A stretch of DNA of 64,000 bases from Ichthyophis bannanicus (GCA_033557465.1 CM066039.1:396943440-397007439); one strand, 5' to 3'. Counted from the stretch's first letter, positions 11,020 to 22,626 are shown. Notes: generated from the letters alone by a model not told the origin. Program-made: numbers and translations.

Positions 11020-12757
11020 CAGTGGTGTGCAAAAGTCTGGAATCACTTGTGAGTTTTGCATTTTTCGTACTTTCTAACTTTTTTTTTTTTTTTTTTAATT
11101 TTGTGTTAGCCCAGCATATTCATCTTTCTGCCACGTTAAAAGGGATACATTTGGCTATTAGAGTTGACTTTTTTGCATTCCTTGCTTCCAATTTAAATAC
11201 TTTAGACACTGGGAGATATCTACTTTGATTTTTGTGGATCCTGCGTCAAAACTGGATCGATTATCCAATATGCACACGTTATTTCTGACCAATCAAGAGG
11301 CTGGTTTCACTAACCAATCACAATGCAGATATCTAGCCAACAGTGCAGCTATAAAAATGCGTGGAATTTTTGAATTTCATACGCTTTCTGGATCGACCAT
11401 GAAGATGACTCTGATCCTGACATTGGAGGAGCGTGTTCTGGTGTCCTTTATGAGCGAGGAAGGATTTTCAAGCTGTCAGACAGGAAAGCTGGCTGCAGTC
11501 AGAGCGCTGTTAAGATTGTGCAGAAGAAAGAAACGGGTTCAGTGGTGGAGAAGCCTCGTTCAGGTCGTCCACGTGCATCAACATCACGCCAGGACCACGC
11601 ACTACGACACATTTCACTGACTAATCGCAAATTGACCTCTCCTCAGCTACTTCGAGAGTGGTCAGATAAGAGTGAGGTCAGTGTCAGCTCATCAACAGTT
11701 CGTCACCGGTGCCTGCAGTTTGGTCTCCAGGGCTGCAAAGCACGGAATAAGCCACTGATGACTGACATACAAAGGTGCAACCAGATCGTGTGAGCAAGAA
11801 AGCACTCAACCTGGTTGACTGAAATGTGGGAAAAGGTGCTATTCAGCGATAAAAACACCTTCTGCCTGTTTGGTAACCAGGCCCACACCTATGCGAGGAG
11901 ACTTCCTGGAGAGGAATTCAAGCTTGAGTGTCTTAACCTCACTGTGAAGCATCCTTTGAAGGTCATGGTCTGGGGCTGCATGGCTGCCAGTGGCGTTGGA
12001 CGTATTCACATCGTCGATGGAATGGTCAATGGGGCCAAGTACATCACCATACTGCAAAGGTGCATGGTGCCATCAGCACACCAGCTGTTTCTTGGCCAGT
12101 TCCTGTTCCAAGATGACAATGCACCCTGCCATCACTCCAGACAGGTGATCAGCTGAAAGCAGCGGAACAACATCAAGTCAATGGACTGGCCTGCCCAGTC
12201 TCCAGATCTGAATCCAGTCGAGAACCTGTGGTACAAGGTGGCCTTGGAAATATCCAAGAGGCATCCGACATCAAAGCGTGAGCATTGCATCATTGCAGCT
12301 TCGAACCGCGTTGTCACTAACAATCACCTTGTCAGACTGGTTCATTCAATGCCGACAAGGTGCAGTCAGGTGATCAAGAACAAAGGGTGGCCCATCAAAT
12401 ACTAAGCCATCACTGACGCATAAAAGCGGCCCTTTTCAAGTCCACATACATTAATTTGAGGGAAACCTGGCGTGCGTCCATAATATTTTAAAGCATACTT
12501 ACAATAATATATCGTTGGCCAACGATGTACATTACGCGATTTTCACAGAAAATCTATCAACAGGACAACTATGGGGGAACCAACTCAGAAAATAAGGGCC
12601 AAACCAATACTAAAAGTTGGCCCTAATAACCAAATCTCTCACTTATCATGAGATACACAGAAAAAGCCACTGGGAGGAAAATGAAATTAAGATATAAGGT
12701 CACGAAGTTGAGAAAACATCAAATTTACAAGTGATTCCAGACTTTTGCACACCACTG
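11020..12757 (+). mobile_element. Tc1/mariner DNA transposon
   Basis: A 1,738 bp element bounded by perfect inverted ends (CAGTGGTGTGCAAAAGTCTG and its complement) and a TA duplication at 11018-11019 and 12758-12759. It sits inside the RT gene of DIRS copy B. Cut-and-paste Tc1 elements target TA. One damaged transposase gene lies inside. Confidence 0.95.
11399..12405 (+). pseudogene. Tc1 transposase, frameshifted
   Basis: Transposase in several frames. The start at 11399 is followed by a helix-turn-helix part (LTLEERVLVSFMSEEGFS). After a frameshift near 11515 comes ETGSVVEKPRSGRPR, the GRPR hook. The catalytic part carries the Asp in VLFSDKNTF near 11835, the second Asp in FQDDNAPCHHS near 12110 and the acidic third residue in SPDLNPVENLW near 12200, the usual DD34E set. 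Stops near 11790 and 12155 break it. It ends IKNKGWPIKY. About 335 codons overall, normal for the family. Confidence 0.9.
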
Positions 12758-13104
12758 TACTTCCTCGTACCAAAAAGAATGGGGGGCCTAAGGCACATCC
12801 TTGACCTGTGCAATCTGAACAGATTCCTGGCGAGAGAAGTTCAAGATGCTCTCCCTTGGAATAAGAACATAAGATATGCCATACTGGGTCAGACCAAGGT
12901 CCATCAAGCCCAGTATTCTGTTTCCAACAGTGGCCAATCTAGGTCATATGTACCTAGCAGTTTCCCCAAGGGACACAGGTTCCACAATGCTTGTATTGGT
13001 TCAAGCATTGATATCCTGGGTCCCTTCTTAATAATGGTTTATGGACCTTTCCTCCAGGAACTTGTCCAAACCTTTTTTAAACCCAGCTACACTAACAGCT
13101 TTCA

Positions 13105-14906
13105 TTGGTGATGAAAGAAGAAGTTGAAGCAGCATTGAAAGCCTTATCAAAGAACAAAGCACCAGGCATTGATAGCATTCCCATAGAAATATTGCAGCAA
13201 TCTGATGCAGCTGTTACCGTACTCACAAGGCTCTGCCAAGAAATATGGAAGACAACATCATGGCCAACTGACTGGAAAAGATCTGTGTTTATACCAATAC
13301 TAAAGAAAGGTGATCCAACTGACTGTGGAAATTATCGCACAATCGCTCTGATCCCACATGCCAGCAAGATTCTACTGAAGATTTATTTATTTATTTTTAT
13401 TTATTACATTCTCTTATATACCGCGCTATTCTGCATCAGTGCGGTTTACATTGAACAAACTGAAATTACATTGAACAGGGCATTATAACTTGGAGAAAAC
13501 TATTTTACAGGGAACATGGGCTATGGAGGGTTAAGTGGCTTGCCCAACACCACAAGGAGCACCTGTGGGACTAGAAACCCCAGTCTTTCTGGCCCAAGGT
13601 TGCTGTCCTCTAGTGGGATTTGAACCCCCAACCTTCCGGTCTGAAGTACCTTGCCCCAACCACTAGGCCACTCCTCCACTCACTCAAAAGAGACTACAAC
13701 CATACCTGGAACAAGAACTACCTGAAGTGCAAACAGAGTTCAGGAAAGGGCGAGGAACGAGAGACATCATTGCGGATGTGAGATGGATCCTTGAAAAGAC
13801 TAAAGAATACCAAAAGGATATCTATTTGTGCTTTATCGACTATAGCAAGGCTTTTGACTATGTAAACCATGAGAAACTCTGGGCCACATTAAGAAGCATG
13901 GTTATACCAGAACTCCTGATTGTTCTCTTGCGCAATCTGTACATTGATCAAGAAGCAACAGTTCGAACGGAACAGAGAAACAGAATGGTTTAAAATAAGC
14001 AAAGGTGTAAGACAAGGCTGCATACTTTCTCCCTACCTGTTTAATTTATATGCAGAACAAATCATCAGAGAAGCAGGATTGTATGAAGACAACAGAGGTG
14101 TGAAGATTGGTGGAAGACTCAACAACCTTCGCTATGCTGATGATACCACATTACTGGCTGAAAGTGAAGATGATCTGAAACATTTGCTTCTCACAATCAA
14201 AGAACATAGTCTCAAAATAGGCCTGCACCTTAATGTAAAGAAGACAAAGATCATGACAACTGGCATAATCAACAGGTTCATCGTTGAAGGAGAAGAAATT
14301 GAAATTGTGAACAACTTTAACCTACTTGGATCAACTATCAATAAAGAAGCAACAAGCAGTCAAGAAATCAGACGACGCATTGCTCTTGGCAGAATGGCTA
14401 TGAAAGACCTAGATAAGATTCTCAAGAGCAGAGATGTCTCTCTCCATACAAAGATTCGACTTGTTGAAGCCATGGTATTTTCAATAACATCATATGGATG
14501 TGAAAGCTGGATAGTGAAAAAGATAGACAGGAAGAAAATTGATGCCTTTGAATTATGGTGCTGGCGGCGAATACTGTGTATACCATGGACTGCCCGAAGA
14601 ACAAACCAGTTGGTACTAGAGGAGATCAAACCTAAGCTTTCTTTAGACGCTCAGATGACAAGACTTCGACTTTCATACTTTGGACACATCATGCGAAGAG
14701 AGAGATCATTAGAGAAAGACATTATGCTTGGCAAGATAGAAGGTCAACGCAAAAGAGGAAGGCCAGCAATGAGATGGATCGATACAATAACAGCAGTTAC
14801 GGGTACCAGTCTTTCAACAATGAGCCGCCTGACTGAAGACCGAACACAATTTAGGATAGCTATCCAGAGGGTCGCCATGAGTCGACTCCGACTTGACGGC
14901 ACTTAA
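13105..14906 (+). pseudogene. RTE pol remnant
   Basis: Reverse transcriptase and C-terminal region of a BovB-type pol. First piece: KNKAPGIDSIPIEILQQS and KKGDPTDCGNYRTIALIPHASK, ending where a SINE enters near 13381. After the SINE come FRKGRGTRDIIADVRWILEK and FIDYSKAFDYVNHEKLW. Following a frameshift near 13985 comes KGVRQGCILSPYLFNLYAE. The catalytic box is RYADDTTLLAESE near 14132. The C-terminal part has YGCESWIVKK, FELWCWRRIL and HIMRRERSLEKDIMLGKI. The main frame 13920-14906 is open for 328 codons. Confidence 0.9.
13382..13682 (-). mobile_element. tRNA-headed SINE (family 1), minus strand
   Basis: On the minus strand the head reads GGAGTGGCCTAGTGGTTGG (A-box like) and GGGGGTTCAAATCCCACTAG (B-box like, pol III promoter). 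Then comes a core with CTTGGGCAAGCCA, and a tail with paired GCGGT words and TAAATAAATAAA. It interrupts the RTE pol gene. The same family occurs at 34850-35165 and 43025-43324. Confidence 0.85.
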
Positions 14907-14929
14907 CAACAACAACACACTAACAGCCT

Positions 14930-15743
14930 TTACAACATCCTCCGGTAACAAATTCCAGAGTTTGATTACACGTTGAGTGAAAAAATATTTTCTTTTATTA
15001 GTCTTAAATAGTTTACCCTGTAGCTTCATTGCATGTCCCCTAGTCTTTCTATATTCTGATAAGGTAAACAATCGATCTACGTTTACCTGTTCCACTCCGT
15101 TCATCAATTTATAGACTTCTTTCATATCTCCCCTCAGCCGTCTCTTTTCCAGGTTAAAGAGCCCTAACCTTTTTAGCCTTTCTTCATAGGAGTATCCTTC
15201 CATCCCCTTTACCATTTTGGTGGCTCTTCTCTGAACCTTTTCTAAAATCGCTATATCCTTTTTAAGATACGGCGACCAGAACTGCACACAATATTCAAGG
15301 TGCGGTCTCACCATGGAACGATATAGAGGCATTATAATATCTTTTGTTTTATTTTCTATTCCTTTCCTTATCATACCTAGCATTCTATTTGCTCTCTTGG
15401 CCGCTGCTGCACACTGAGCTGAGGGTTTTAACATGGTATCCACAATGACGCCTAAATCTTTTTCCTGGGTGGTAGTTCCTAATGTGGAACCTTGCATCGT
15501 GTAACCATAGTTTGAGTTGTTCTTCCCTTGGTGCATAACCTTGCACTTGTCCACATTAAGTTTCATCTGCCATTTTGATGCCCAGTCTTCTAATTTATCA
15601 AGATCCTCTTGCAATTTTCCACAATCCTCTTGGGTTTTAACAACTTTAAATAGTTTTGTGTCATCTGCAAATTTGATAACCTCACTCGTTATTCCACTTT
15701 CCAGGTCATTTATGAATATGTCAAAAAGCAGCGGACCCAGCAC
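14930..15743 (-). pseudogene. CR1 pol C-terminal part, open on minus strand
   Basis: C-terminal CR1 ORF2. On the minus strand it reads PLLFDIFINDLESGI, then KFADDTKLFK, the RT catalytic FADD box, near 15670. Next come GVIVDTMLKPSAQC, RANRMLGMIRKG and [19 protein letters not shown]. It ends in [20 protein letters not shown] near 14950. About 270 codons are uninterrupted, so this copy is fairly young. Its last codons are cut by the RTE junction. Confidence 0.9.
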
Positions 15744-16289
15744 AGAATATTGCTGCCTTACCTCCAGCAGGAAGATTGGCTATGTACCTTGGATCTGGAG
15801 GATGCTTACACACACATCCTCATTCACCCCAACCATAGGCAGTACCTGAAGTTTATGGTGGGGGACAGTCATTATCAGTACAGGGTGCTGCCCTTCGGCA
15901 TGGCTTCCGCCCCAAAAGTCTCTACCAAGTGCCTGGCAGTCATAGTCACCTTCCTCCGCCTGCAGGGGGTCTTTGTTTTCCTCTACCTGGATGATTGGCT
16001 ATAAAGGGAGGCACAGCCTCAGACGTGCAACAGGCAACTGCACGTACCATCCAGGTCCTGCAGCATTTGGGATTTGTAATAAACTACCCCAAATCTCACC
16101 TCCTCCCGACAGTGTCTGGAGTTCATAGGATCAAAACTAGACACCCTCTTGGCAAAGGCCTTCCTTTCAGAGGACCGAGCCAACCACCTCAGGGCTCTAG
16201 ACCTGGACATACAACACCATCCATCTGTGTCCACTTGACTCCTGCTGCGCCTACTTGAATACATGGCTTCCATGGTCCATGTCACCCCA

Positions 16290-16990
16290 GATGCTCACTT
16301 CCACATGAGGGCTGCACAGTGGTGCCTTCGGGGCCAGTGGATACAGGCCATAGGACATCTCTGGGACAGAGTCTTAGTGACCCATCAGTTGGCAGAATCC
16401 TTGTCCTGGTGGCAAAACCCGTAGTACCTCGTGGTAAGGATGCCCTTCCAGACTCCGTGCTCACTAAGGGTTCTCACAATGGATGCCTCACTGCTGGGAT
16501 GGGGAGCCCACTGCAAAGAGCTCTGCACCCAGGGCAGCTGGTCACAAGACTAGAGCACCAGCAGATCATCTTCCTGGAATTGCGGGTGATACATCTATCC
16601 CTCCTAGCCTTCTGCCTTCGCCTACGGTGCCAACTGGTGTTGGCCTAAACAGACAACCAGGTGGCTGTATTCTGTGTGAACAAGAAGGGGGGCACAGGGT
16701 CCCATGCTCTTTGCCACAAGGTGATGGCCCTCTGCTCCTATGCAGTCCAGCAGGGCATACTCTCACGAGAGTATATCTGCCAGGCCAAGACAACACACTG
16801 GCCGACAGATTAAGCAGGATCCTCCAGCTGCACGAGTGGCAGCTGGACCACAGAGTGGCCAGCTGGCTCTTTCACCTCTGGGGGGAGCCATGGATAAACC
16901 TGTTTGCCAGCCCAGACAACTGACAGTTGCCCCGCTTCTGCTCCCAGCAAGCCCACCCCTCCTGGGTGGCGGCCAATGCGTTTCTCTTCT
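16290..16990 (+). pseudogene. DIRS copy B RNase H remnant
   Basis: RNase H words spread over frames: MASMVHVTPDAHFHMRAAQW near 16262-16320, MDASLLGWGAHCKELCTQGSW near 16481, a degraded LELRVIHLSLLAF near 16580, TDNQVAVFCVNKKGG near 16650 and GQDNTLADRLSR near 16784. Two or more frameshifts and a stop near 16647 break it. Confidence 0.78.
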
Positions 16991-17239
16991 TGTATTCGGA
17001 AGGTCTCATGTACGCCTTCCCACTCACGCCGCTAATTGCCAAAATGTTATTCAGAACCCAAGTCCTCACTGATCCTGATAGCCCCTCGATGGCCCAGGCA
17101 GCTGTGGTTCCTGCTACTCCTCTGGCTGTTGGTGGAGACTCCCATCCCATTGGGGAGCTCCCCAGGGCTCCTACTGCAGGAGAGGGGCTCTCTTGTACCC
17201 CAGCCTGGGATCCCTGTCACTAACAACGTGGCTACTGAA

Positions 17240-18175
17240 AGTGTGACCCTAGCCCCTTTCAACCTATTGGGAGAAGTGGAGAAGATCCTGCTGCCTTTCC
17301 ATAAGTCCTCCACCAGGAAAGCATATGCCTTCAAGTGTTGCACATTTTCAGTTTGGTGCGCGGAGCACGGAGTCAACTCGCTCTGACCCAATGCAGCTAG
17401 TGCTGCAGTACTTTCTCCATCTCTCACATTCTGGGCTCAAATAAAACTTGTCAGGGTGCACCTCAGTGGCCAGGCGGCGCATCACCATCCGGTGGATGGC
17501 AAACCCCTCACGGCCCAGCTGTTGGTGACTACTTAATGAGGGGACTCCTTTTATCAAAACCCCTGGTATGCCCCTTGGCGACCATGTGTGATTTCAATCT
17601 GGTACTGGTGCAGCTTACTCGCCTGCCCTTTGAACCCTTGGCTACCTGAACCTGTGATACCTTATATGGAAAGTGGTGTTCCTGGTTGCACTCACCTCCT
17701 CTCACAGGGTTATCAAACTCCAAGCCTTAGTGGTGGAGGCACCTTACACCAGATTCTACAAAAACAAGGTTGTGCTCTGCACACACCCCAAATTCCTTCC
17801 AAAGGTGGTATTACCTTTTCACCTCATTCAACGTAACCAGGGTCACTATAAAGCTTTTCAACTTTTTGTCTCATATGACCCCAGTAGACTGGGGGAAGCG
17901 GTGACCAAGTATACACTGTCTACCTGGGTGGCAGACTGTATCACCCAAGCCTATGAATAGGCAGGGCTTTCACTGGATGGCCACGACACAGCATACCTTG
18001 TCAGAGCCATGGTGGCCTCTGTGGCAAGCTTGCGCTCCGTTCCGATGATGGACCTCTGCCGGGCTGCCACCTGGTCTTCCGTCTATGCCTTTGCAGCTCA
18101 TTACTGCCTGGAGAGGGAGTCCCAACAGGACAGTGGCTTCGGCCAGCCCATGCTCCGTAATCTTTTCGGGATCTA
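17240..18175 (+). pseudogene. DIRS copy B tyrosine recombinase remnant
   Basis: Reads FHKSSTRKAYAFKC near 17299, then many stops. The position of the first catalytic Arg is altered: around 17695 the text reads LTSSHRVIKLQAL, where copies A and E have LTSARRISELQAL. The H-x-x-R box reads GHDTAYLVRAM near 17980, and AAHYCLERES with the Tyr candidate lies near 18098. Several stops and indels are present, so it is dead. Confidence 0.75.
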
Positions 18176-18344
18176 GGCAACTCCTACCCTTCTGCCCTTC
18201 TATGATCAGGCTACCGTAGTGCTGGTTCTCATTGGACACACGGGTCCTACTGCAGTCTGCACCTGCTGACTCAATTGCTGCTGCTCATGGCTTCCCCTGA
18301 GGGTAATCATGATTTTTATCTATGGGCTTTCAGTAGCCTGTAGT

Positions 18345-18475
18345 TAGGGAGTCCCATATGTGAGGATTGACTTCCTGCTTGTTCCCAGGGAAAGGGTAGT
18401 TACTCACCTATAACAGATGTTCTCCGGGGACAGCAGGAATCGGTCCTCACAATCCTCCTTCCTCCCCTTGGAGTT
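18345..18475 (+). repeat. DIRS copy B internal complementary region
   Basis: Holds the complement of both outer ends side by side (CTGCTTGTTCCCAGGGAAAG then GGTAGTTACTCACCTATAAC). It has the same place and order as in copies A, C, D and E. Confidence 0.82.
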
Positions 18476-18519
18476 GCTTCCTTCCATTTGCTATCTTAGA
18501 TATGTCATCTTACTGAACA

Positions 18520-18697
18520 AGAGTGCACACTTGGGCAGGAAGGGGACCATGCATATGTGGTGGCATCTCCCAAAGGCTTTCTTTGAAAGCTGGGGGGATG
18601 CTTCCATGAGGGCTCCGTTGGCGCCGACATCACCCATATGTGAGGACTGATTCCTGCTGTCCCCAGAGAGCATCTGTTACAGGTGAATAACTATGCT
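18520..18697 (+). repeat. DIRS copy B right inverted terminal repeat
   Basis: Inverse complement of 9055-9250. It ends in ACAGGTGAATAACTATGCT, and the host CR1 text resumes at the next base. Confidence 0.85.
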
Positions 18698-18852
18698 TCT
18701 TCAGAAAACCTTTCAGAAGATTTCTCATGAGACTCCTGGGGAAATTAAAGAGTCATAGGATAGGAGGCAGTGTACTATTATGGATTAGGAATTGGTTAAA
18801 AGATAGAAAATGGAGTAGGGCTAAATGGACAATTTTCTCAATTGAGAAAGGG

Positions 18853-19835
18853 AACATAGTAACATACATAGAGACCATCAAGGTCTGTTACTGTCTGCCA
18901 TCATATACTATCTAGTCTCCCCAGCAAGGCGGCAAGAGTAGGTGCACCTGTCACTCCGTGCAGGTCACCCCTCCCCATGCCTTTGTTTAGGGGTGTACCC
19001 ACCGCTCCGTGCAGGTCACCCCTCCCCATGCCTTTGTTTAGGGGTGTACCCACTGCTCCGTGCAGGTCACCCCTCCCCATGCCTTTGTTTAGGGGTGTAC
19101 CCATCGCTTTGTGCAGGTCACCCCTATTTGTTGAGATAGCAGAGACAGTTAAGGTTATTTGATTTTATCCTGTTGCTATAAAGGGATCCACTGTCTGTCC
19201 CATGCCATTTTGAATTCTGTCACTGTGTTCGTCCCCACCACGTCCATCGGGAGGGTATTCCAAGCATCCATCACCCTTTCAGTGAAAAAGTATTTCCTGA
19301 CATTGCCTTTCAATTTACCCCCTTGCAGCTTCATATTATGTCTTCTAGTTTTGCAGCTTCCCTGCTTTTGAAAAAGGTTTGTTCATTAATAAAGACTCTT
19401 TTAAGTATTTAAAGGTCTGTATCATATCTCCCCTGTCCCTTCTCTCCTCTAGATATGCATATTTAGGTCTTCGAGTCACTTCTCATATGTCTTCTGTGCA
19501 GGCACCAAATCATTTTGGTTGCCTTCCTCTGAACAGTTTCCCATTTTTTTTACATCCTTTGCAAGATACGGTCTCCAAAACTGAACACAATATTCCAAGT
19601 GAGGCCTCACCAGCGACTTCTACAGTGGCATTAGTATCTCTTCCTTTCTGCTGGTAATTCCTCTGTATGCAACCCAGCATCCTTCTCGCTTTGGCCACCA
19701 CCTTGTCACACTGTTAAGCCAACTTGAGATCCTTAGACAATGACTCAAAGATCCTTCTCCTGCTCCATGCACAGTTTCTTATCGCATACAATTTCTTTGG
19801 CTTTATGCATCCCAAGTGCATGACAGTGCACTTTT
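18853..19835 (-). mobile_element. CR1 LINE (-), second subfamily, 5'-truncated
   Basis: Minus-strand CR1 of a different subfamily from the host copy. The 3' end is at about 18853 (AACATAGTAACATACATAGA). The pol C-terminus is read in broken frames on the minus strand (RRMLGCIQRNYQQKG near 19690). It splits the host CR1 at the word before the VPQGSVL box, which resumes at 19840. The same subfamily is at 55165-55394 plus 62047-62735. Confidence 0.82.
18954..19125. repeat. 51-bp minisatellite in CR1 3' UTR
   Basis: Three full units and a part of a fourth, starting at 18954, 19005, 19056 and 19107. Each contains GTGCAGGTCACCCCTCCCCA and TTTGTTTAGGGGTGTACCCA. Units differ at only a few bases. The related CR1 at 55195-55260 has a single unit-like segment. 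Confidence 0.9.
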
Positions 19836-20757
19836 GAATAGTGGAGTACCACAGGGATCTGTGCTGGACCTGCTACTTTTTAACATATTTATAAATTACC
19901 CGGAAATGGGAATGAGTGAGGTGATCAGACTTGCAGATGAGACAACGTTTTATTCAAAGTAGTTACACAGGAGGATTCTGAAATTGCAAGACGACCTTGA
20001 AAAATTGGGAGACTGGGCGTCTAAATAGCAATTACTATTACTGCCCAGTGTGCAGCGGCAGCCAAGAGAGCAAATAGAATGCTTGGAATCATAAGGAAAG
20101 GAATGGAAAATAAAACAAAGGATATTATGTCTCTGTATCGTTTCATGGTGCGACCGCACCTTGAATATTGTGTGCATTTCTGGTTGCTGTATCTTAAAAA
20201 GGGTATAGCAGAATTAGAAAAGGTACAGAGAAGAGCCAGCAAAATGTAAAGGGGATAGGATACCCCTATGAGAAGAGGCTAAACAGGTTAGGGTTCTTCA
20301 TCCTGGAAAGGAGATGGCTGAGGGGAGATATGATAAAGGTCTATAAATTAATGAATAGAGTGTAATGGATAAATGTAGATCAATTTGTTTACGTCATCAA
20401 AATGTAGAAAGACCAGGGGGCATGCAATGAAGCTACAGTGTAAGCTATTTAAGACTAATAAGACTATTTTTTCACTCAACGCGTAATCAAACTCTGGAAT
20501 TCGTTACTGGAGGATGTCGTAAAAGCTGTTAGTGTAGCTGGGCTTAAATGTTTGGACAAGTTCCTGGAGGAAAGGTCCATAAACCTTTATTAAGAAGGGA
20601 CCCAGGATATCAATGCTTGACCCAGTACAAGCATTGTGGAACCTGTGTCTTTTGGGGAAACTGCTAGGTACGTATGACCTAGATTGGCCACTGTTGGAAA
20701 CAGGATACTGGGCTTGATGGACCTTGGTCTGACCCATTATGGCATATCTTATGTTAT
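19836..20757 (+). pseudogene. Host CR1 pol C-terminus and 3' UTR
   Basis: After the inserted CR1 the host copy resumes with SGVPQGSVL at 19840, a damaged catalytic box (RLADETTFYSK in place of FADDTK) near 19930, then REQIECLESQ-like words shared with 15400. It ends with the 3' UTR and the tail GGCATATCTTATGTT. A deletion removes text after ASK near 20030. Stops are frequent. Confidence 0.8.
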
Positions 20758-20764
20758 GACTAAA

Positions 20765-22050
20765 GAGTGGATAATTGTCTTAGGAAGAGACATATTTTGC
20801 CAATGTTGTAGAAAGAAGTGACAGGTTTTAGCTGTCTGTTGTATGTGTGCAGAGAGACAATAGTCGAAGATGACCCCAAGGTTGCAAGCTGATTAAACGG
20901 TAGGCGTGTAGTGTTATCCACAGAAATAGAGAAGGGAGATAGGATGGGGGTTTAGGCGGAAAGATAAGGAGCTCAGTTTTGGCCATGTTCAGTTTAGATG
21001 ACAGCGAGACATCCAGGCAGCAATGTTGAATAAGCATGCAGAGACCTTGGCCTGGATTCCTGGAAAGATTTCTGACACAAAGGTCAATCTGACAGACATC
21101 AGCATAAAAGACGGTACTGACAACCATGGGAGGAAATAAGTGCACTGAGGGACCAAGTGTAGAGAGAAAACGAGAGGTCCCAAGACAGAGCCTTAAGTAC
21201 ACCAACTAAGATGGAGATGGCTGTAGGGGAACTACTAGAACAGGCACTAAAAGTGTGATGGTAGAGAACAAGAAAATCAGGACAGAACAGAGTATCAGAA
21301 GGTGGTGATCAACAGTGTCAAAGGCAGCAGAAAGGTCAAGAAGGATGAGGATTGAGGAGAGGCCTTTGGATTTGGTAAGGAAGTAGTCACCGGAGACTTT
21401 GGCAAGAGCCATTTCTGTGGAATGTAGAGAACAAAAGCCACATTGCAGTGGATCCAGAAGATCATGAGAGGAAAAAGTCAAGACAGCAGTAATGAACTGC
21501 TCGTTCAAGTAGTTTTGAAGCAAAGGGGAGGAGGAGAGAAGCCAATAACTGGAAGGACAGGTAGGATCTAGTGAAGGCTTTTTGAGGAGAGGTATAACCA
21601 CAGCATGTTTGAAGGCCACAGGAACAATTGTAGTTGAAAGCGATAGGTTGAGGATATGACAGATGGAAGGGATGATGGTGGAAGAGAGAGAGCTTAGCAG
21701 ACAGGTGGGGATGGGATCATAAGAGCAAGTAGTCAGTTTGGAGGAGGAGAGAAGATTTACAGTTTCTTCCTCAGTGATTTCAGAAAAGGAAGAAAGGGTG
21801 ACTGAAGGTGAGGGAAGGATATGGGATTGAAGAGGAGGAAGATGAGGTAGAGGTGACCCTGCAGAGAATTCAAGGCTGCTAATCTGGACTTTATCCAGAC
21901 CTTGGCTGACTACTTCTATGTCAAACAATGAAGGAGGGTTTGGGGAAGAAGGACCTTGAGGAGAGAGTTGAGCAAAGCAAAGAGATGGCAAGAGTTAGTC
22001 AGATGGATATAGTACTCTTGCATGGCGAATGCTATGGCTGACTGAAAGGA
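20765..22050 (-). mobile_element. L2-like LINE (-)
   Basis: Minus-strand L2 covering the pol region upstream of and including part of the RT palm. It directly follows the tail of the host CR1. It shares CHLKLNMAKTELLIFPPKP words with 8290-8230, so it is the same family. The expected (TAG)n tail is not present at its left end, so it is truncated at both ends. Confidence 0.8.
21206..21991 (-). pseudogene. L2 pol remnant (reverse transcriptase)
   Basis: 261 open codons on the minus strand. Family words in order: [10 protein letters not shown] near 21720, [15 protein letters not shown] near 21640, [19 protein letters not shown] near 21590, LDPLQCGF near 21460, and [16 protein letters not shown] near 21320, the RT motif with the first catalytic Asp. 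It is truncated at both ends; the YADD part is beyond the open frame. Confidence 0.85.
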
Positions 22051-22626
22051 GGTTAGCATGAATTTCATGGCAGATGAAATTTAATGTGGACAAGTGCAAA
22101 GTTATGCACTTAGGGAAGAACAATTCAAACTATATAGTTACACAATGGAAAGTTTCACATTAGGAAATCACCACTTAAGAAAATAATCTGGGCGTCATCA
22201 TGGATAATACATTGAAAACCTCTGCCCAGTGTACACTCGCAGCTGAGAAAATAAATTGAATGCTAGGAATTAAAAAGAAAGAGAGAAAATAAAACTAAGG
22301 ATATTATGATGCCTCTGTATTGATCCATGGTGCGACCACACTTTGAATATTGTGTGCAGTTCTGGTCATTATATCTTAAAAAGGATATAACAGTATTGGG
22401 AATGATACAGAAAAGATTGGCCAATGGTAAAGGGGATGGAAGGATACCCCTATAAGGAAAGGCTTAAAAGGTTAGGGCTCTTCAGCTTTGAAAAGAGATG
22501 GCTGAGTGGAATTGTTAGATGTAGATCACTTGTTTACTCCTTCAAAAGCAGAATGATTAGGGGACATGCAATGAAAATGCAATGTGGCACATTTAAGATT
22601 AATTGGAGAAAATATTTTTTTCACTT

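Larger units (their letters stand above)
13105..14914 (+). mobile_element. RTE (BovB-type) LINE, 5'-truncated
   Basis: Inserted into the CR1 (-). It ends in a (CAA)n tail at 14905-14918. Flanking ACACTAACAGC copies at about 13089 and 14918 look like the target-site duplication. A SINE (-) at 13382-13682 interrupts it. Confidence 0.85.
12863..15748 (-). mobile_element. CR1 LINE (-), split by an RTE LINE
   Basis: Minus-strand CR1, 5'-truncated. Its 3' tail (complement of ATAAGAACATAAGATATGCC) is at 12863 and its pol at 14930-15743. It sits inside the RT gene of DIRS copy B. The RTE at about 13105-14914 lies between 3' UTR and pol; the word ACACTAACAGC appears on both sides of the RTE. Confidence 0.88.
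10860..16250 (+). pseudogene. DIRS copy B reverse transcriptase, three pieces
   Basis: RT pieces at about 10860-11017, 12760-12862 and 15749-16250. They are separated by the Tc1 and the CR1 (-). LVPKKMGGLRHILDL is read near 12767, right after the Tc1. LDLEDAYTHILIHPNHRQYLKF lies near 15790. LPFGMASAPKV lies near 15890. The intact catalytic box LYLDDWL lies near 15980-16003, followed at once by a stop. Joining the pieces restores collinearity with copy E. Confidence 0.82.
9055..18697 (+). mobile_element. DIRS retrotransposon copy B, split by Tc1 and CR1
   Basis: Full-span DIRS of a second subfamily shared with copy C. It has left inverted repeat, gag, RT, RNase H, recombinase, internal complementary region and right inverted repeat. 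The ends are fixed by rejoining the host CR1: bases up to 9054 join 18698 onward and restore the expected CR1 word with neither gain nor duplication. Inside are a Tc1 element (11020-12757) and a CR1 (-) (12863-15748) that carries an RTE and a SINE. Every gene is broken. Confidence 0.87.
5430..20757 (+). mobile_element. CR1 LINE (host copy), split by three insertions
   Basis: One CR1 non-LTR retrotransposon can be followed from ORF1 (about 5440) to its 3' tail (20690-20757, ...GGCATATCTTATGTT). It is interrupted by an L2 (-) near 7390-8455, by DIRS copy B at 9055-18697 and by a CR1 (-) at 18853-19835. The pieces are collinear and rejoin in the same frame order. Stops are frequent, so it was old before the insertions arrived. 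Confidence 0.82.

Noticed and set aside
18954..19125. CRISPR-like regular repeats
   Set aside because: Units are directly adjacent with no spacers and lie in a LINE of a vertebrate genome.
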